Translations under genes and position numbers: made by a program | Notes under the pieces: model-generated | Databases searched by the model: none | The model's input: the letters and a program-made list of their open reading frames with translations, nothing else | What the model was told of the DNA's origin: nothing | In this document: positions 1 to 9,210 of the stretch, one piece after another | How positions within the stretch are numbered: position 1 is the stretch's first letter | How the letters are laid out: each line of letters begins with the position of its first letter | Assembly: GCF_008801935.1 (NCBI RefSeq) | Contig: NZ_VZOT01000010.1 | Location: 48,130 to 112,129 of the forward strand | Reading direction: 5' to 3' | DNA from: Comamonas kerstersii | GTDB lineage: Bacteria > Pseudomonadota > Gammaproteobacteria > Burkholderiales > Burkholderiaceae_C | Length of the DNA: 64,000 nt

Positions 1-729
1 CGCCCAATCAAGAAGGCCGCAGGAGCTGCGGCGCCAACCGTGCAATCACACCAAACTGGCGCAAGCACTGTTCCGGCTTCGCCACGGCAGCAAACGCACC
101 AGCAGCCTTCCATCCAATCACATCAAACTGCAGCAATTCAGAGCAAGCCCAAGCCGGTGGAACAGATTCCCACACCCGTCAGGCGGGTGAGTCAAGAGTT
201 CCGTGACCTCATGGAGCTGGACGACATCCCGGCGATTCTTCCGCGCACAGCGGTCAAGCCGGCGGCCGCCGCGCATCCCAATGAGCCCGTGCTGCTGGTG
301 CAGCAGCTGCCGGATCTGCCTGGCCAAGAGGAAGCTGCAGCGGCGCAAGAACCCAGTGATCTGGTGGTGGACTTTATGCAGTGGGTTCAGCAAGGCCTGG
401 TCAGCCGTGAACTCAAATACAACGAAGCTGGAGCCGTGGTGCATTTTGTGCCGGAGGGTATGGCGCTGGTGTCGCCGAGGATCTTCAAGGACTACGCAGC
501 TGCTGTCGATGGTGATGCGAACTTGACCGAGCTGGCCAGCAAGGCCCAGCGCGAGCTGATCAAGTGTGGCTGGCATTTGCCTGGGCCCAATCGGACCAAC
601 ATCGTCAAGTACGCCATCCAGGGGCGCGGTGGAGATGTCGTGGGCAATTTGTCGTGCGTTGTCTTGCTTGAACCGTTCCGCTGGGTCCAGCCGGTGCCTC
701 CGAACAATCCAGCTCTGGCTAAGAGCTAG
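1..729 (+). CDS. TraI-type conjugative relaxase, C-terminal part (5' truncated by window)
   Basis: The frame is open from base 1 and ends at TAG 729, so only the last 242 residues are visible. The first ~120 residues are a Pro/Gln/Ala-rich linker. The last ~115 residues (from LVVDFMQWVQQGL to FRWVQPV) resemble the C-terminal TraI_2_C domain of relaxases of integrative conjugative elements (PFGI-1/SXT-like, MobH class): hydrophobic start, a VSPRIFKDY block, then KCGWHLPGPNRTNIVKYAIQG and a final LLEPFRW strand. Such proteins nick and pilot the transferred strand, but the catalytic HD-type relaxase part would lie upstream of this window. A weak hairpin follows at 948-970. No other conjugation gene follows, so this may be the end of an element. 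Family recognition is from memory of the domain pattern. Confidence 0.72.
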   Translation, partial: RPIKKAAGAAAPTVQSHQTGASTVPASPRQQTHQQPSIQSHQTAAIQSKPKPVEQIPTPVRRVSQEFRDLMELDDIPAILPRTAVKPAAAAHPNEPVLLVQQLPDLPGQEEAAAAQEPSDLVVDFMQWVQQGLVSRELKYNEAGAVVHFVPEGMALVSPRIFKDYAAAVDGDANLTELASKAQRELIKCGWHLPGPNRTNIVKYAIQGRGGDVVGNLSCVVLLEPFRWVQPVPPNNPALAKS

Positions 730-946
730 GCTATGTTCGGGCATCGAGATTGTGGTTATGTTAACTTTTTCTCACCAAAACCTAACACTTGCCGGCCTAG
801 ATCTGCACGTAAAAGCTGATTCATTTCAATCATCTACGTGGATGCTGGTCAGATTGACAGTTGACAGTTGCAAGGGAACAACATACAGTTCGAACCGTGC
901 ATCAACGAGGTTTTGCGGCGTTGCTTTGACGAAGTTCTCTATAAAT
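730..946. other. Intergenic stretch, nothing recognised
   Basis: The 523 bases between the relaxase gene and the cytochrome gene hold no convincing gene. This first part contains only a short internal repetition (TTGACAGT repeated near 856-872). The rest holds a weak terminator, a copy of the dispersed palindrome and the terminator of the minus-strand operon, listed separately. Confidence 0.5.
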
Positions 947-970
947 CAATAGCTTACGAGCTATTTTTTT
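947..970 (+). terminator. Putative weak terminator of the relaxase gene
   Basis: The stem AATAGCT/AGCTATT has a TACG loop and is followed by a run of T. The stem is short and AT-rich and lies 220 bases after the stop codon, so the call is tentative. Confidence 0.45.
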
Positions 971-1065
971 GTAGAAGTCATAGATATACAATGTATATTA
1001 TGTTAAATAACTAATGTATGAAGCTATCCAGTCATCGCAGCATAGCTTGGGTACTGCACTATTGA

Positions 1066-1154
1066 AAACAGAGCTGCTTGCGTTGAATTCATATGGTTTT
1101 TAATGGCATATGACTTTGAAAACAAGATTTTGCAAGCGCTAGCAGCTATTTTTT
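1066..1154. repeat. Dispersed inverted repeat, copy 1
   Basis: The left arm reads GAAAACAGAGCTGCTTGCG and the right arm reads GCAAGCGCTAGCAGCT, with an AT-rich centre that itself folds (CATATGG..GCATATG). It matches the other copies in this window at 10424, 13553, 33703 and 43581. Confidence 0.7.
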
Positions 1155-1192
1155 GTGAAGTGCTTGTGCGTTGGCGTGTGTGCCACATGCAT

Positions 1193-1227
1193 GAAAAAGC
1201 CGTGCTGAGATTGCTCTCAGCACGGCT
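1193..1227 (-). terminator. Rho-independent terminator of the cytochrome/hydroxylase operon
   Basis: A perfect 12-bp stem AGCCGTGCTGAG/CTCAGCACGGCT encloses a 6-nt loop. On the minus strand it is followed by a T run. It lies 26 bases after the stop codon of the cytochrome c gene. Confidence 0.9.
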
Positions 1228-1252
1228 GGATGGTTCGAAGGTGCAAAGCGCG

Positions 1253-2560
1253 TCAGTCGTATGTCTTGGGGATGAGCTTTTGCACCTGCTCTGCCGTCAC
1301 GGGTTGCGCCTGAGCGCCCCATTGCGCACGCATCCAGGTGGCCAGTCCTGCAACGTCTTCTGCACTCATGCGGTCGGCAAAACCAGGCATGGCATACATG
1401 CGCTCGTTGCCAGCAAAGGTCTGCGTCTGTACGCCATGGAGGATGACTGTGACCAGATTGTTCGGGTCTTCCATCATGACGGCAGTATTGCCACGCATGG
1501 GCGGCGCGACATTGGGAATGCCCTCACCACTTACGCCGTGGCATGCCGCGCAGGCAGACATATAGCTCAGGCGGCCTGGCTGCAGCAGTGGATCAGAAGC
1601 TATCGGCAATGCTTCGGGAGCAGGTGCTGCAGTCAGCAGCTTGCCTTGCTTGTCGGTCATCAGATAGGTAGCAATCGCATCTACATCTTCGCGCTGCATG
1701 GCGCTGGTGGAGAAATGCGTCACTGTGTACATGCTGCCAAACGATGTGCCCTGCGCCGAAGTGCCTGTGCGCAGATACTGGCTCAGCGATGCCGCATCAA
1801 AGCCGCGCTGTGCCAGCGTTTCAGCCGTGATGTTGGGCACCGTCAAGCCGTCAATCGCATCACCGCCCTGCAAGGAGCGCGAGAACGACACCCCCATGGT
1901 GATATTGCGTGGCGTATGGCAGGCACCGCAGTGGCCCAGGCCTTCCACCAGATAGGCACCGCGCAGCCATTGCTCGGAAGCGCCCTGGCGTGTGGGTGGT
2001 TCACGGTCCGGGAAGTTGATCAGCGCCCAGAAGTTCATGAACGGACGCACGGGCAAGGTGAACACGCCGGTGTTGTTCACATTGGGCTGTGCAATGGGCG
2101 GCACGCTCATGATGTAGGCATACAGGGCGTCGATATCGTCAGGCCGCGTAATGTGCGTGAACACAAACGGCATGCCGGGATACAGATTGCGATTGCCGGG
2201 TGCAATGCCATCACGCATCACGCGGTGAAAGTCTTCACGCGTGTACTTGCCAATACCGTAGGTGGGGTCTGGCGTGATGTTGGTGGAGTGCAACGTGCCA
2301 AAAGGTGTGTCAATGGGCACGCCCCCTGCTCCCATGGGACCCTGGGCCTGCGAGTGGCAGCCCATGCAGTTACCTGCCAGCGCCAGTTCCCGGCCTGTGG
2401 GGATCAGGTCATGCATCTGGGCATCACTGAGCGGCTGTTTGGCCTGCGGGGCGACGCTGCTGCTACGAAACACGCCAACCAGCACGGCAATGGACAAGAC
2501 GATCAGCAGAATCAGAATGCCCAGCAGGCTGTTGCGCAAGGTATGGCTTTTCATCGTCAT
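1253..2560 (-). CDS. Membrane-anchored tri-haem cytochrome c, electron acceptor of molybdenum hydroxylase
   Basis: This 435-residue protein has an N-terminal membrane anchor (about residues 11-31) and three CxxCH haem-binding motifs: CMGCH near residue 65, CGACH near 211 and CAACH near 336. This is the arrangement of the cytochrome subunits of periplasmic alcohol dehydrogenases and of IorAB-type aldehyde/isoquinoline oxidoreductases. It is the last gene of the minus-strand cluster, 5 bases after the [2Fe-2S] subunit, and ends in a strong terminator. By context it passes electrons from the molybdenum hydroxylase at 2566-6041 to the respiratory chain in the periplasm. The substrate of the complex cannot be told from sequence. 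Confidence 0.9.
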   Translation of the reverse strand: MTMKSHTLRNSLLGILILLIVLSIAVLVGVFRSSSVAPQAKQPLSDAQMHDLIPTGRELALAGNCMGCHSQAQGPMGAGGVPIDTPFGTLHSTNITPDPTYGIGKYTREDFHRVMRDGIAPGNRNLYPGMPFVFTHITRPDDIDALYAYIMSVPPIAQPNVNNTGVFTLPVRPFMNFWALINFPDREPPTRQGASEQWLRGAYLVEGLGHCGACHTPRNITMGVSFSRSLQGGDAIDGLTVPNITAETLAQRGFDAASLSQYLRTGTSAQGTSFGSMYTVTHFSTSAMQREDVDAIATYLMTDKQGKLLTAAPAPEALPIASDPLLQPGRLSYMSACAACHGVSGEGIPNVAPPMRGNTAVMMEDPNNLVTVILHGVQTQTFAGNERMYAMPGFADRMSAEDVAGLATWMRAQWGAQAQPVTAEQVQKLIPKTYD

Positions 2561-2565
2561 CTCCT

Positions 2566-3111
2566 TCAGCCGATTACGCAGCCTGGTGTCTTCAGCGCCA
2601 CTTCCTCTACCGCCTGGTAGTAACGGACATAGCCCGTGCAGCGGCAGATGTGGTCGTTCAACGATGCCTCAATACGGCTGCGCAGCTCAGCGCGCGCTAC
2701 CGGCTTTTGCTTGAGGGACTCAATGAAGACGGTGGCAGCCGTCACAAAGCCCGGTGTGCAGTAGCCGCACTGGAAGGAAAAGTGCTCGATAAAGGCTTGC
2801 TGCACGGGTGTGAGTTCCTGCACCTGCCCTTTTTCGTCACGCTTGGCCTGGCCTTCAATGGTGATGATCTTCTTGCCATTGAAGAAATGGGCATCAAACA
2901 CGCAGGTACGCGTCTCTATGGGTGTATTGCCTTCGCGCAGCTCCATGACCGTGCAGGCATGGCATATGCCTTGGCCGCAGCCAAAACGTGTGCCTGTCAG
3001 GTTCAGATAGTCATGCAGAAAGTCGATCATGGGCATACCGACGGGTACGTCCACAGGGCCAATGCTTTGACCATTGATCGTCAGTGCAAGGGGGCGTTTT
3101 TCCAGACTCAT
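2566..3111 (-). CDS. [2Fe-2S] subunit of a xanthine-oxidase-family hydroxylase (IorA-like)
   Basis: The 181-residue protein has the two iron-sulfur modules of the family. The N-terminal plant-ferredoxin fold carries CGQGICHAC plus a downstream Cys, and the C-terminal helical domain carries CGYCTPGF and CRCTGYVRYY. Length fits IorA/CoxS-type small subunits. Its start codon overlaps the stop of the large subunit by four bases (ATGA at 3108-3111), which indicates translational coupling. It should relay electrons from the molybdenum centre to the cytochrome. It has no signal peptide of its own, so export as a complex with the Tat-signal-bearing large subunit is likely. Confidence 0.92.
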   Translation of the reverse strand: MSLEKRPLALTINGQSIGPVDVPVGMPMIDFLHDYLNLTGTRFGCGQGICHACTVMELREGNTPIETRTCVFDAHFFNGKKIITIEGQAKRDEKGQVQELTPVQQAFIEHFSFQCGYCTPGFVTAATVFIESLKQKPVARAELRSRIEASLNDHICRCTGYVRYYQAVEEVALKTPGCVIG

Positions 3112-6041
3112 AGCATCAGCGCCTTTTTGATTTTGGTAGGGGTCACGGGCAGACGATAAAAACGTGTGCCGGTCGCGTGCGTCACCGCATTCACGGTTGC
3201 AGCGACGACGGGGATCATCACCACCTCAGCCATGCCTTTGGGTGGGGAGGTTTCGGTCAAGGGCTGCAGATAGTCTGCAGTCTGGGTCCAGACCGCTACA
3301 TCCCGTGCACGGGGCAAGGTGTAGCGGTTGAAATTCCAGGTGCCATTGCCGGGGCCATCGGCGTACAGCGGCAGTTCCTCCATCAGCGCGTGGCCAATGC
3401 CCATTGCCACCCCACCCTGCTGCTGGCCGGAGACCAGCGCGGGAACGATGACGCTGCCGGGGTCCAGCAGACTGTGGTGGCTCATGATCTGCACTTCACC
3501 GGTAAAGGTGTTGACGTTCAGCTCCACCAGACAGGCAGCAGGCGTGTAGGTCGTCACACCTGCGTTGTTGCGCTGGGCAGAGGGGAAATGCACCTGACTG
3601 CGTGCAATAAAGTCATAGCCGCCAGTCGTCATGCGCGACTTGAGGGCTTGCGGTGCACCATCGCCGTAGCGCACGGCAAGCGCATCGACTGCCAGATGGC
3701 GCTTACCAACACCGGGGATGTCAAAGTCCGCCCTTGCCCATTCCCAGCGGCTGAAGCAGTGCACGGCCACACCGGTGACCAGGCCCATCTCATGTGCCTT
3801 GCGGGCAATGTCCGCAAAAGCAATGGTGGCCATGCCGCCACCGCCAATGCCGCCGGGCACGGCACGCAAATCCTGCAGGGTCACATTGCCACTGGCGATC
3901 TGCCCGCCTGCTGGGCCACTGCTCCAGATGGCCTTGGCGGCAGGCCAGATGGTGTTCTCCAGCAGAAACTGTGCAGCCTGACGTGTGCCAAAGCCCAGAA
4001 AGTAAGCGCTGTTGGAGGCACTCATGGCCGGCAGAATGCACGGTACCCAGTGCGGGTCGCGTGAGAGCTCGTCCTGCTGCTCCTGGGTAATGGTAAAAGG
4101 CTCGAAATTGCTCTTGAGCGGCAGCTGCGGGAAGTCGGTTTCGCCCCAGATCGTCACGTCTGGTGCTTTGCCCAGCATGCGCTGCACCATGACTTGCTGC
4201 GCTGTGGTGGCGCCTGTGCCAATTTCCTGCACGCAATGGCGCATGGTGATCTGGCCCTGGGCATCAAACTCCAGCACCAGTGCCGAGGTATCAGCGCCTG
4301 TGCCGTAGTCCTTCTGGACCTGGGCAAAGCCCACACCGTAGCGCTTGCCAGGGTGCTGTGCCTCGTAGGCTGCCTTGGCCTTGTCACGGTTGGTCCACAG
4401 CGGATGCTTGGCCGCGAGTTCCAGCATTTCCACATTGCGTGGATCACCCAGCTGCACTGCACCCTGGGTGTTGGCATCGCCTGCACGCAGTGCGTTGCGG
4501 CGGCGCAGTTCAATCGGGTCGATCTTCAGCTCGGCAGCCGCCTCATCGACCAGCAGCTCCGTCAGGGACATGGCCTGAATCGTGCCGTAACCGCGCATGG
4601 AACCTGCTTCCACTGCTGCACTTGCAATAGCGGCGCTGGACATGTCGGACTTGGGGAAGTAATAAATAGACTGCCCGGCAGTAGCCGCTACCTGTGCCAC
4701 AGAGAAAGAGAAGTTGGCCCGCCCTCCTCCGTTGCAGTTGTAGAAAGCCTTGAGCAATTCAAACTTGCCGGTTGCACGATCTGCCACCAGTGTCAGGTCT
4801 GCCTCAATACTGTGGCGTTTCATGCCCATCTGGAACTGTTCATAGCGGTCATTGGCCAGCCGCACGGGCAAACCATTGCCGTAGAAGCAGGCAGCAATCA
4901 CGTAGAACGGAAAGATGGAGTGGTCCTTGGAGCCATAGCCCACCGTCGAGCCAGACAGCAGCACGATGTTCTCTACGGGGAAGCGCTTGTTGTCCTTCAT
5001 CATGAAGGCTGCCACCCGCGCCACCTCGTAGGGCGACTGCGCTGCAATCATGATGTGCAGCGTTTTGCTGGCCGCGTCGTACCAGGCATTGCCGTTGTCC
5101 GGCTCCATGGCACTGGGGTCAATAGACTGCGAAAAACCCTGGCGCTGCAGCACCAGCTTGTTCGGGTTCTGGCGTGCTGCCTCGATTTCTGCTTCCAGGG
5201 CCTTGGCTGCTGCCATGCCCCGGCGCATGGGTTCATAGGTTTCGTGGGCCACCTGCTCTGGATCACGCACTGCCCCACCCCCGCGATGCCGCAGCATGAC
5301 GGAGCGCGGCACCAGAAAGCCTTCTGCATCCGGGCTGGGCCACACGGGCGTGTCGCCGTCAAAATTGCCCCAGATCACTGCATCCTGCATGGGCGAAAAG
5401 GCGGGCGTTGCAGATGGCGTCTCACCGCCAATGCGCACATAGCGGGCTGCACCATAGTTGGGTGGTGGCTTGGGGCCTGTGTGCTTGCCATATTTGACAA
5501 CGTTCTTGTCAAAGCGCAGCAGGCGTTTGGCTGCCTCAAAGCGATCAAAATCCTTGTAGACCAGCAAAGCCACAGGATGGCCATACATGGGCGATGTTTC
5601 ACCTTTGGGCAGCAGGAAGTTGTAGCCGTAAAAGCCAATGCCCAGATCCTGCAGTTCTGGCACGGCGATGCCGTCACGCGCCATGTCTTCGTGACGTACC
5701 AGCTGGTCTGGCTGCAGATCTTGCCCAAGTACGGAAAGATCAATGTCCTCAAAGCTGTGTTCGATATCAGTGGCTTTCAGGAAAAAGGCATGGGCCTGTT
5801 CCTGGGGCCAGCCCGCAAGATCCTTGGCGCGGAAGTCGCGTGCGAACACTTTCTCCCCCGTCACCTTGCGAATGGCATCCCAGCGGTATTTGACATCCCC
5901 GTTGGGCGCCATCCACTCACTGGTCTGGGGACCAGAATGCACCTCCGTCGCCTGCGTCACGGGCAGGCGCCCCAGCATGACGGTGATGCTGCCAAATGTG
6001 CCTAACTTGATAAAGTCGCGGCGACTAAAACCTGCAGCCAT
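3108..6041 (-). CDS. Molybdopterin-binding large subunit of periplasmic aldehyde/isoquinoline-type oxidoreductase (IorB-like)
   Basis: The chosen start at 6041 gives 977 residues. It is preferred over a GTG nine codons upstream because a CAGGAAA ribosome-binding site precedes it and it puts a twin-arginine motif (SRRDFIKLG) directly at the N-terminus, followed by a hydrophobic stretch. The Tat signal means folded export with cofactor. The body has features of molybdenum-cytosine-dinucleotide hydroxylases: SGSTVGYGSKDH, AGSMRGYG, a QEIGTGATTAQQ block, and near the C-terminus KGMAEV, at the place of the catalytic-Glu motif. XdhC and MocA, which serve such enzymes, are encoded just upstream on the same strand. 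Substrate is unknown; an aldehyde or N-heterocycle is plausible. Confidence 0.9.
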   Translation of the reverse strand: MAAGFSRRDFIKLGTFGSITVMLGRLPVTQATEVHSGPQTSEWMAPNGDVKYRWDAIRKVTGEKVFARDFRAKDLAGWPQEQAHAFFLKATDIEHSFEDIDLSVLGQDLQPDQLVRHEDMARDGIAVPELQDLGIGFYGYNFLLPKGETSPMYGHPVALLVYKDFDRFEAAKRLLRFDKNVVKYGKHTGPKPPPNYGAARYVRIGGETPSATPAFSPMQDAVIWGNFDGDTPVWPSPDAEGFLVPRSVMLRHRGGGAVRDPEQVAHETYEPMRRGMAAAKALEAEIEAARQNPNKLVLQRQGFSQSIDPSAMEPDNGNAWYDAASKTLHIMIAAQSPYEVARVAAFMMKDNKRFPVENIVLLSGSTVGYGSKDHSIFPFYVIAACFYGNGLPVRLANDRYEQFQMGMKRHSIEADLTLVADRATGKFELLKAFYNCNGGGRANFSFSVAQVAATAGQSIYYFPKSDMSSAAIASAAVEAGSMRGYGTIQAMSLTELLVDEAAAELKIDPIELRRRNALRAGDANTQGAVQLGDPRNVEMLELAAKHPLWTNRDKAKAAYEAQHPGKRYGVGFAQVQKDYGTGADTSALVLEFDAQGQITMRHCVQEIGTGATTAQQVMVQRMLGKAPDVTIWGETDFPQLPLKSNFEPFTITQEQQDELSRDPHWVPCILPAMSASNSAYFLGFGTRQAAQFLLENTIWPAAKAIWSSGPAGGQIASGNVTLQDLRAVPGGIGGGGMATIAFADIARKAHEMGLVTGVAVHCFSRWEWARADFDIPGVGKRHLAVDALAVRYGDGAPQALKSRMTTGGYDFIARSQVHFPSAQRNNAGVTTYTPAACLVELNVNTFTGEVQIMSHHSLLDPGSVIVPALVSGQQQGGVAMGIGHALMEELPLYADGPGNGTWNFNRYTLPRARDVAVWTQTADYLQPLTETSPPKGMAEVVMIPVVAATVNAVTHATGTRFYRLPVTPTKIKKALML

Positions 6042-6420
6042 TATTTGTTTTTCCTGTCTGGACCTCACCGCAAGACATACTCAAGCACATGGGCTGATGT
6101 ATTGGGTGATTCGTGGAGCATGAATATCTGTGTGCTGTGATGAGTGTGCCAAAGAAATGGCACTTTTCAATTCAGCAAGTCTTGTCAGTGCTAGATGAAT
6201 CAAACATTTTTCAAACAAAATAAACTCAATAAAAACAATGTCTTATTGTTTTTATTGATTGAAGTTGTGTCCTGAATTTCTTGAATTCCTACGTGCATGA
6301 AGGAAAATTCCTACGCCAATAGTCTTGGATTATTGAGGTGGGCGTAAAAAATCCAACACCTTGAGGTCGGCATACCTGAATCTTGCCCTCAGGTTTGTGC
6401 TGCAGCGGTTTCTTTCGCTG
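6042..6420. promoter_or_regulatory. Upstream region of the hydroxylase operon with a perfect AT-rich palindrome
   Basis: This 379-base gap between xdhC and the hydroxylase operon holds no gene. Its main feature is a perfect 13-bp inverted repeat, CAATAAAAACAAT/ATTGTTTTTATTG, at 6227-6257 with a 5-nt loop, about 190 bases before the hydroxylase start. It could be an operator for an unlinked regulator or a factor-independent terminator-like structure. No regulator gene is adjacent. Confidence 0.45.
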
Positions 6421-7431
6421 TTAGGCATCGGCCCTGGCACGCAGTTCGTGCAGCGCTTTGCCAGCGCAGACCTGCATTTCCGGCAGCAAGGGCACCCCGT
6501 TTTTCACGGCAATGATTTCGGCCATGATGCTCACCGCAATCTCTGCCGGGGTTTTGCTGTCAATAAAAAGACCAATCGGGCCTCTGAGGCGCTGCATGAC
6601 TGCAGGCGAGACATCGAAATGCTCCATCAGCCGGGCGCGTCGGGCCTCGTTATTGCGGCGGGAGCCAATGGCTCCGACATAAAAGGCCGGGCTGCCTAAT
6701 GCTTCCAGAATAGCCAGGTCATCGAGCTTGGGGTCATGGCTCAGGGTGACGATGCAGCTGCTGTAATCAGGCTTGAAGGCCTGTACGGCGTCGTCTGGCA
6801 TGCAGCGCATCAGCGGTGCCAGGCTTTCATCCCAGCTGAAGCTGTGCTCGGAGCGTGGGTCGCACACCGTCACGGCAAAGCCTGTGCTGTGTGCAATGGT
6901 GGTCAGATACTGGGCCAGCACCCCTGCGCCAATGAGCAGCATGCGCCAGCGTGGGCCAATGCACAAGGACATGGCCTGCTCCGTCAACTGCAAAGGCACA
7001 TAGGCTTTCACAGGCTCCAGTTCAACACTGCCGGAAGCCCGGTCTACCCTGCGCTGCACCAGCAGCCCTGCATCCAGCTGTGTCAGCAAGGCATCGATGG
7101 ACTGCAGGCTGGGATTGCACTCCACCATCAGTTCAATCGTGCCACCGCATGGTAGGCCAAAGCGATGTGCTTCCTCGGCGCTTACGCCATAACGCAGCAA
7201 TGTGGTGGCGGGCATGTCGCGTATATCGGCAAAACGCTGGAACACATCGTCTTCGATGCAGCCACCCGAGACAGAGCCCACCATTTCCACTCCCACTCTG
7301 ACCGCCAGCATGGCCCCAACAGGGCGCGGTGAGGAGCCCCAGGTTTTGACGACGGTGACAAGCAAGGCGTCTTCACCCGCTTCTCGCCAGGCCTTGAGTG
7401 CGCGCAATACGGTGATATCTACAGCGTCCAT
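6421..7431 (-). CDS. xdhC: XdhC-family maturation factor for molybdenum hydroxylase
   Basis: This 336-residue protein has the two-domain XdhC layout. The N-terminal XdhC/CoxI segment has VVKTWGSSPRPVGAML and SVSGGCIEDDVF. The C-terminal Rossmann-like domain has LLIGAGVLAQYL and YVGAIGSRRNNEAR. XdhC proteins bind the molybdenum cofactor, promote its sulfuration and insert it into the apoenzyme in the cytoplasm. It follows mocA by 12 bases on the same strand and precedes the hydroxylase operon, which is the expected client. Confidence 0.9.
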   Translation of the reverse strand: MDAVDITVLRALKAWREAGEDALLVTVVKTWGSSPRPVGAMLAVRVGVEMVGSVSGGCIEDDVFQRFADIRDMPATTLLRYGVSAEEAHRFGLPCGGTIELMVECNPSLQSIDALLTQLDAGLLVQRRVDRASGSVELEPVKAYVPLQLTEQAMSLCIGPRWRMLLIGAGVLAQYLTTIAHSTGFAVTVCDPRSEHSFSWDESLAPLMRCMPDDAVQAFKPDYSSCIVTLSHDPKLDDLAILEALGSPAFYVGAIGSRRNNEARRARLMEHFDVSPAVMQRLRGPIGLFIDSKTPAEIAVSIMAEIIAVKNGVPLLPEMQVCAGKALHELRARADA

Positions 7432-7443
7432 CGGGGAGTCTTT

Positions 7444-8064
7444 CTATGGGGTTGACAGCGGGCGCACCAAAGCACCTTGCTCCAGCACGGCTTGCGCGCG
7501 CTGCAAATCGTCCAGCGTGTCTATGTCTTGCAGGATGCCTGGGTCTTCGACGGGCAGTTGCACCACCCTGCCCTGGCAGCGCAGCTGTTGCAGTACCGAG
7601 CGCGCGCCCTGGTCGCCAGTGAGCTGCTGCAGCGCCGCAGCACATGGGGCGCTAAAACCTACGGGGTGGCCAGGCTGGCCATTGCAGACGGGCTGCACAG
7701 CGTCAAAGCGGTCAGTACTCAGAAGTTGCTGCGCAATGGTGCGCAGTGTGGCCGCGTGTACCAGAGGCATATCGCCAGGCAGGATGAGCCAACCTGAGGC
7801 ATCAGAGGTTGCGCGTACCCCGCTGGCAATCGAGTCACCCATGCCCGCGGTGGCTGCGCCGTCAGGGCGAACCACAAAGGCCTGCAAGCCTGCATCGGCC
7901 ACCGTATCCAGCACATGCTGCAGCACTGGTTTATCGAATAAAGAAGCTTGCAGCTTGTGCGTGCGCCCACCACTGGCTGTAAAGCGCTGGCCCTGCCCGG
8001 CCGCAAGTACCAGAACTTTCAGTGATGACAGAGATGGATGGGGATGTGCTGCTGCAGCAGTCAT
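7444..8064 (-). CDS. mocA: MocA-like molybdenum cofactor cytidylyltransferase
   Basis: The product has the nucleotidyltransferase fold: VLVLAAGQGQRF near the N-terminus, then K..L (THKLQASLFDKPVL), WLILPGDMPLV as the metal-binding stretch and GHPVGFSAPC. MocA attaches CMP to molybdopterin to give the dinucleotide cofactor used by xanthine-oxidase-family enzymes. The ATG at 8064 gives 206 residues, the family size. A TTG 36 codons further up is less likely. It forms a two-gene unit with xdhC. Confidence 0.86.
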   Translation of the reverse strand: MTAAAAHPHPSLSSLKVLVLAAGQGQRFTASGGRTHKLQASLFDKPVLQHVLDTVADAGLQAFVVRPDGAATAGMGDSIASGVRATSDASGWLILPGDMPLVHAATLRTIAQQLLSTDRFDAVQPVCNGQPGHPVGFSAPCAAALQQLTGDQGARSVLQQLRCQGRVVQLPVEDPGILQDIDTLDDLQRAQAVLEQGALVRPLSTP

Positions 8065-8214
8065 GGGGAAAGAGCGAATCCTTGCAGGTGAGGCCACGGT
8101 GCTCACCTTCAAAGAACTATTGTCCAGCAGTTGCGGCGCTGTGCAGGGCCTTGTTTGTAGGACAAAGCTCAAAAGTGGATGGCTGTGCCGCTGCAGCCAC
8201 CCACGGTACGGCCA

Positions 8215-9210
8215 TCAGATGGATTTGCGCCCCAGTCGTAGCGAGCGCTGCGACAGTGCACGGCGCTGCAACGAACGGCTATTGCGCTGCTTGTCGGCTG
8301 GTGCTTCGGCGGCTGCTGCGAACTCTGCAGGGGCAGCAGTACGAGCCTGCAGCAGCAGCTTGAGTTCAGCTACGCGCTCATTGGCCATGTCCAGGGCCTG
8401 CTGCAGATTGATGTGAGCAGCACGGGTGGTCAGCAATTCTTCCTCGGTCTGCAGATGGCGGTTTTGCAGCTCTTCATAGCGTGCAGCGGCGGCGCGCTCT
8501 GCATCCTGTATTTGTTTCTTGAGCTTTTCCGCTTCCTGGCGGCTGCGATCCACGTCAGAGAGCATGCGGCGCTCATTGCCTGCGAACTGCTCGGCCAGGC
8601 GCTGGCGCTCTTGGGCGGCGGTTTCCAGCTCTTTGGAATGCTGCTCACGCAGATGCTCTTGCGCTGTGCGCAAAGCAGCTTGCTCCAAGCGCTGCTTTTC
8701 CAGCAACACATCACGCTCGTTCAGCTGCTGCTGCATTTCATTAAGGCGACGCGATAAATCCTCGCGCTGGTCTTGCGCCAACTTCAGCGCCGAATCCATG
8801 ACCATTTTCTGTTGCTGCATGGCCTCTTCGCGCTGCTGCAGCTTGGCTTGCTGCGCTTCCAGCTGTTTTTGCGCGGCCTGCGCGGCCTCTTCGCGCAACT
8901 GCAATGCCTGCACCGCAATTTCTTGCGCTTGCTCCAGTGCACTGCTCCACAGGGTTTGTGCGGCTTCCAGCACTTCGTTGGGCACGGAATTGCGCAGCTC
9001 CTGCGTCTGCTGATTCAGCCCCAGGCGTGCGCCCAGTGTGGCGAACCAGGCGTCCAGCATGGGGGCCACGGTATTGGGGGAGCCGCGCCCCATGCGCTGG
9101 CGGACTTTTTCAATCGTGGGTTTCTGGCCATCGGCCAGCAAGGCGTCTGCGGCAGCCCAGACGTCTGCCTCTTGAATGCCACGCGATGTTTTTGGTGCTA
9201 CTGGTTGCAT
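8215..9210 (-). CDS. KfrA-like DNA-binding coiled-coil protein
   Basis: The first ~110 residues match the KfrA N-terminal DNA-binding domain (VWAAADALLADGQKPT, then RQRMGRGSPNTVAPML). The remainder, about residues 120-290, is a long heptad-rich coiled coil dense in Glu, Gln, Arg and Ala. KfrA of IncP plasmids is an autoregulated DNA-binding protein with an alpha-helical tail. Here it stands divergent to a tyrosine recombinase gene with palindromes between them, which suggests it may regulate both. Role on the chromosome is not known to me. Confidence 0.85.
   Translation of the reverse strand: MQPVAPKTSRGIQEADVWAAADALLADGQKPTIEKVRQRMGRGSPNTVAPMLDAWFATLGARLGLNQQTQELRNSVPNEVLEAAQTLWSSALEQAQEIAVQALQLREEAAQAAQKQLEAQQAKLQQREEAMQQQKMVMDSALKLAQDQREDLSRRLNEMQQQLNERDVLLEKQRLEQAALRTAQEHLREQHSKELETAAQERQRLAEQFAGNERRMLSDVDRSRQEAEKLKKQIQDAERAAAARYEELQNRHLQTEEELLTTRAAHINLQQALDMANERVAELKLLLQARTAAPAEFAAAAEAPADKQRNSRSLQRRALSQRSLRLGRKSI

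Noticed and set aside
4194..6005. Long plus-strand frame opposite the molybdenum subunit
   Set aside because: No domain pattern; opposite strand carries the Tat-signal enzyme.
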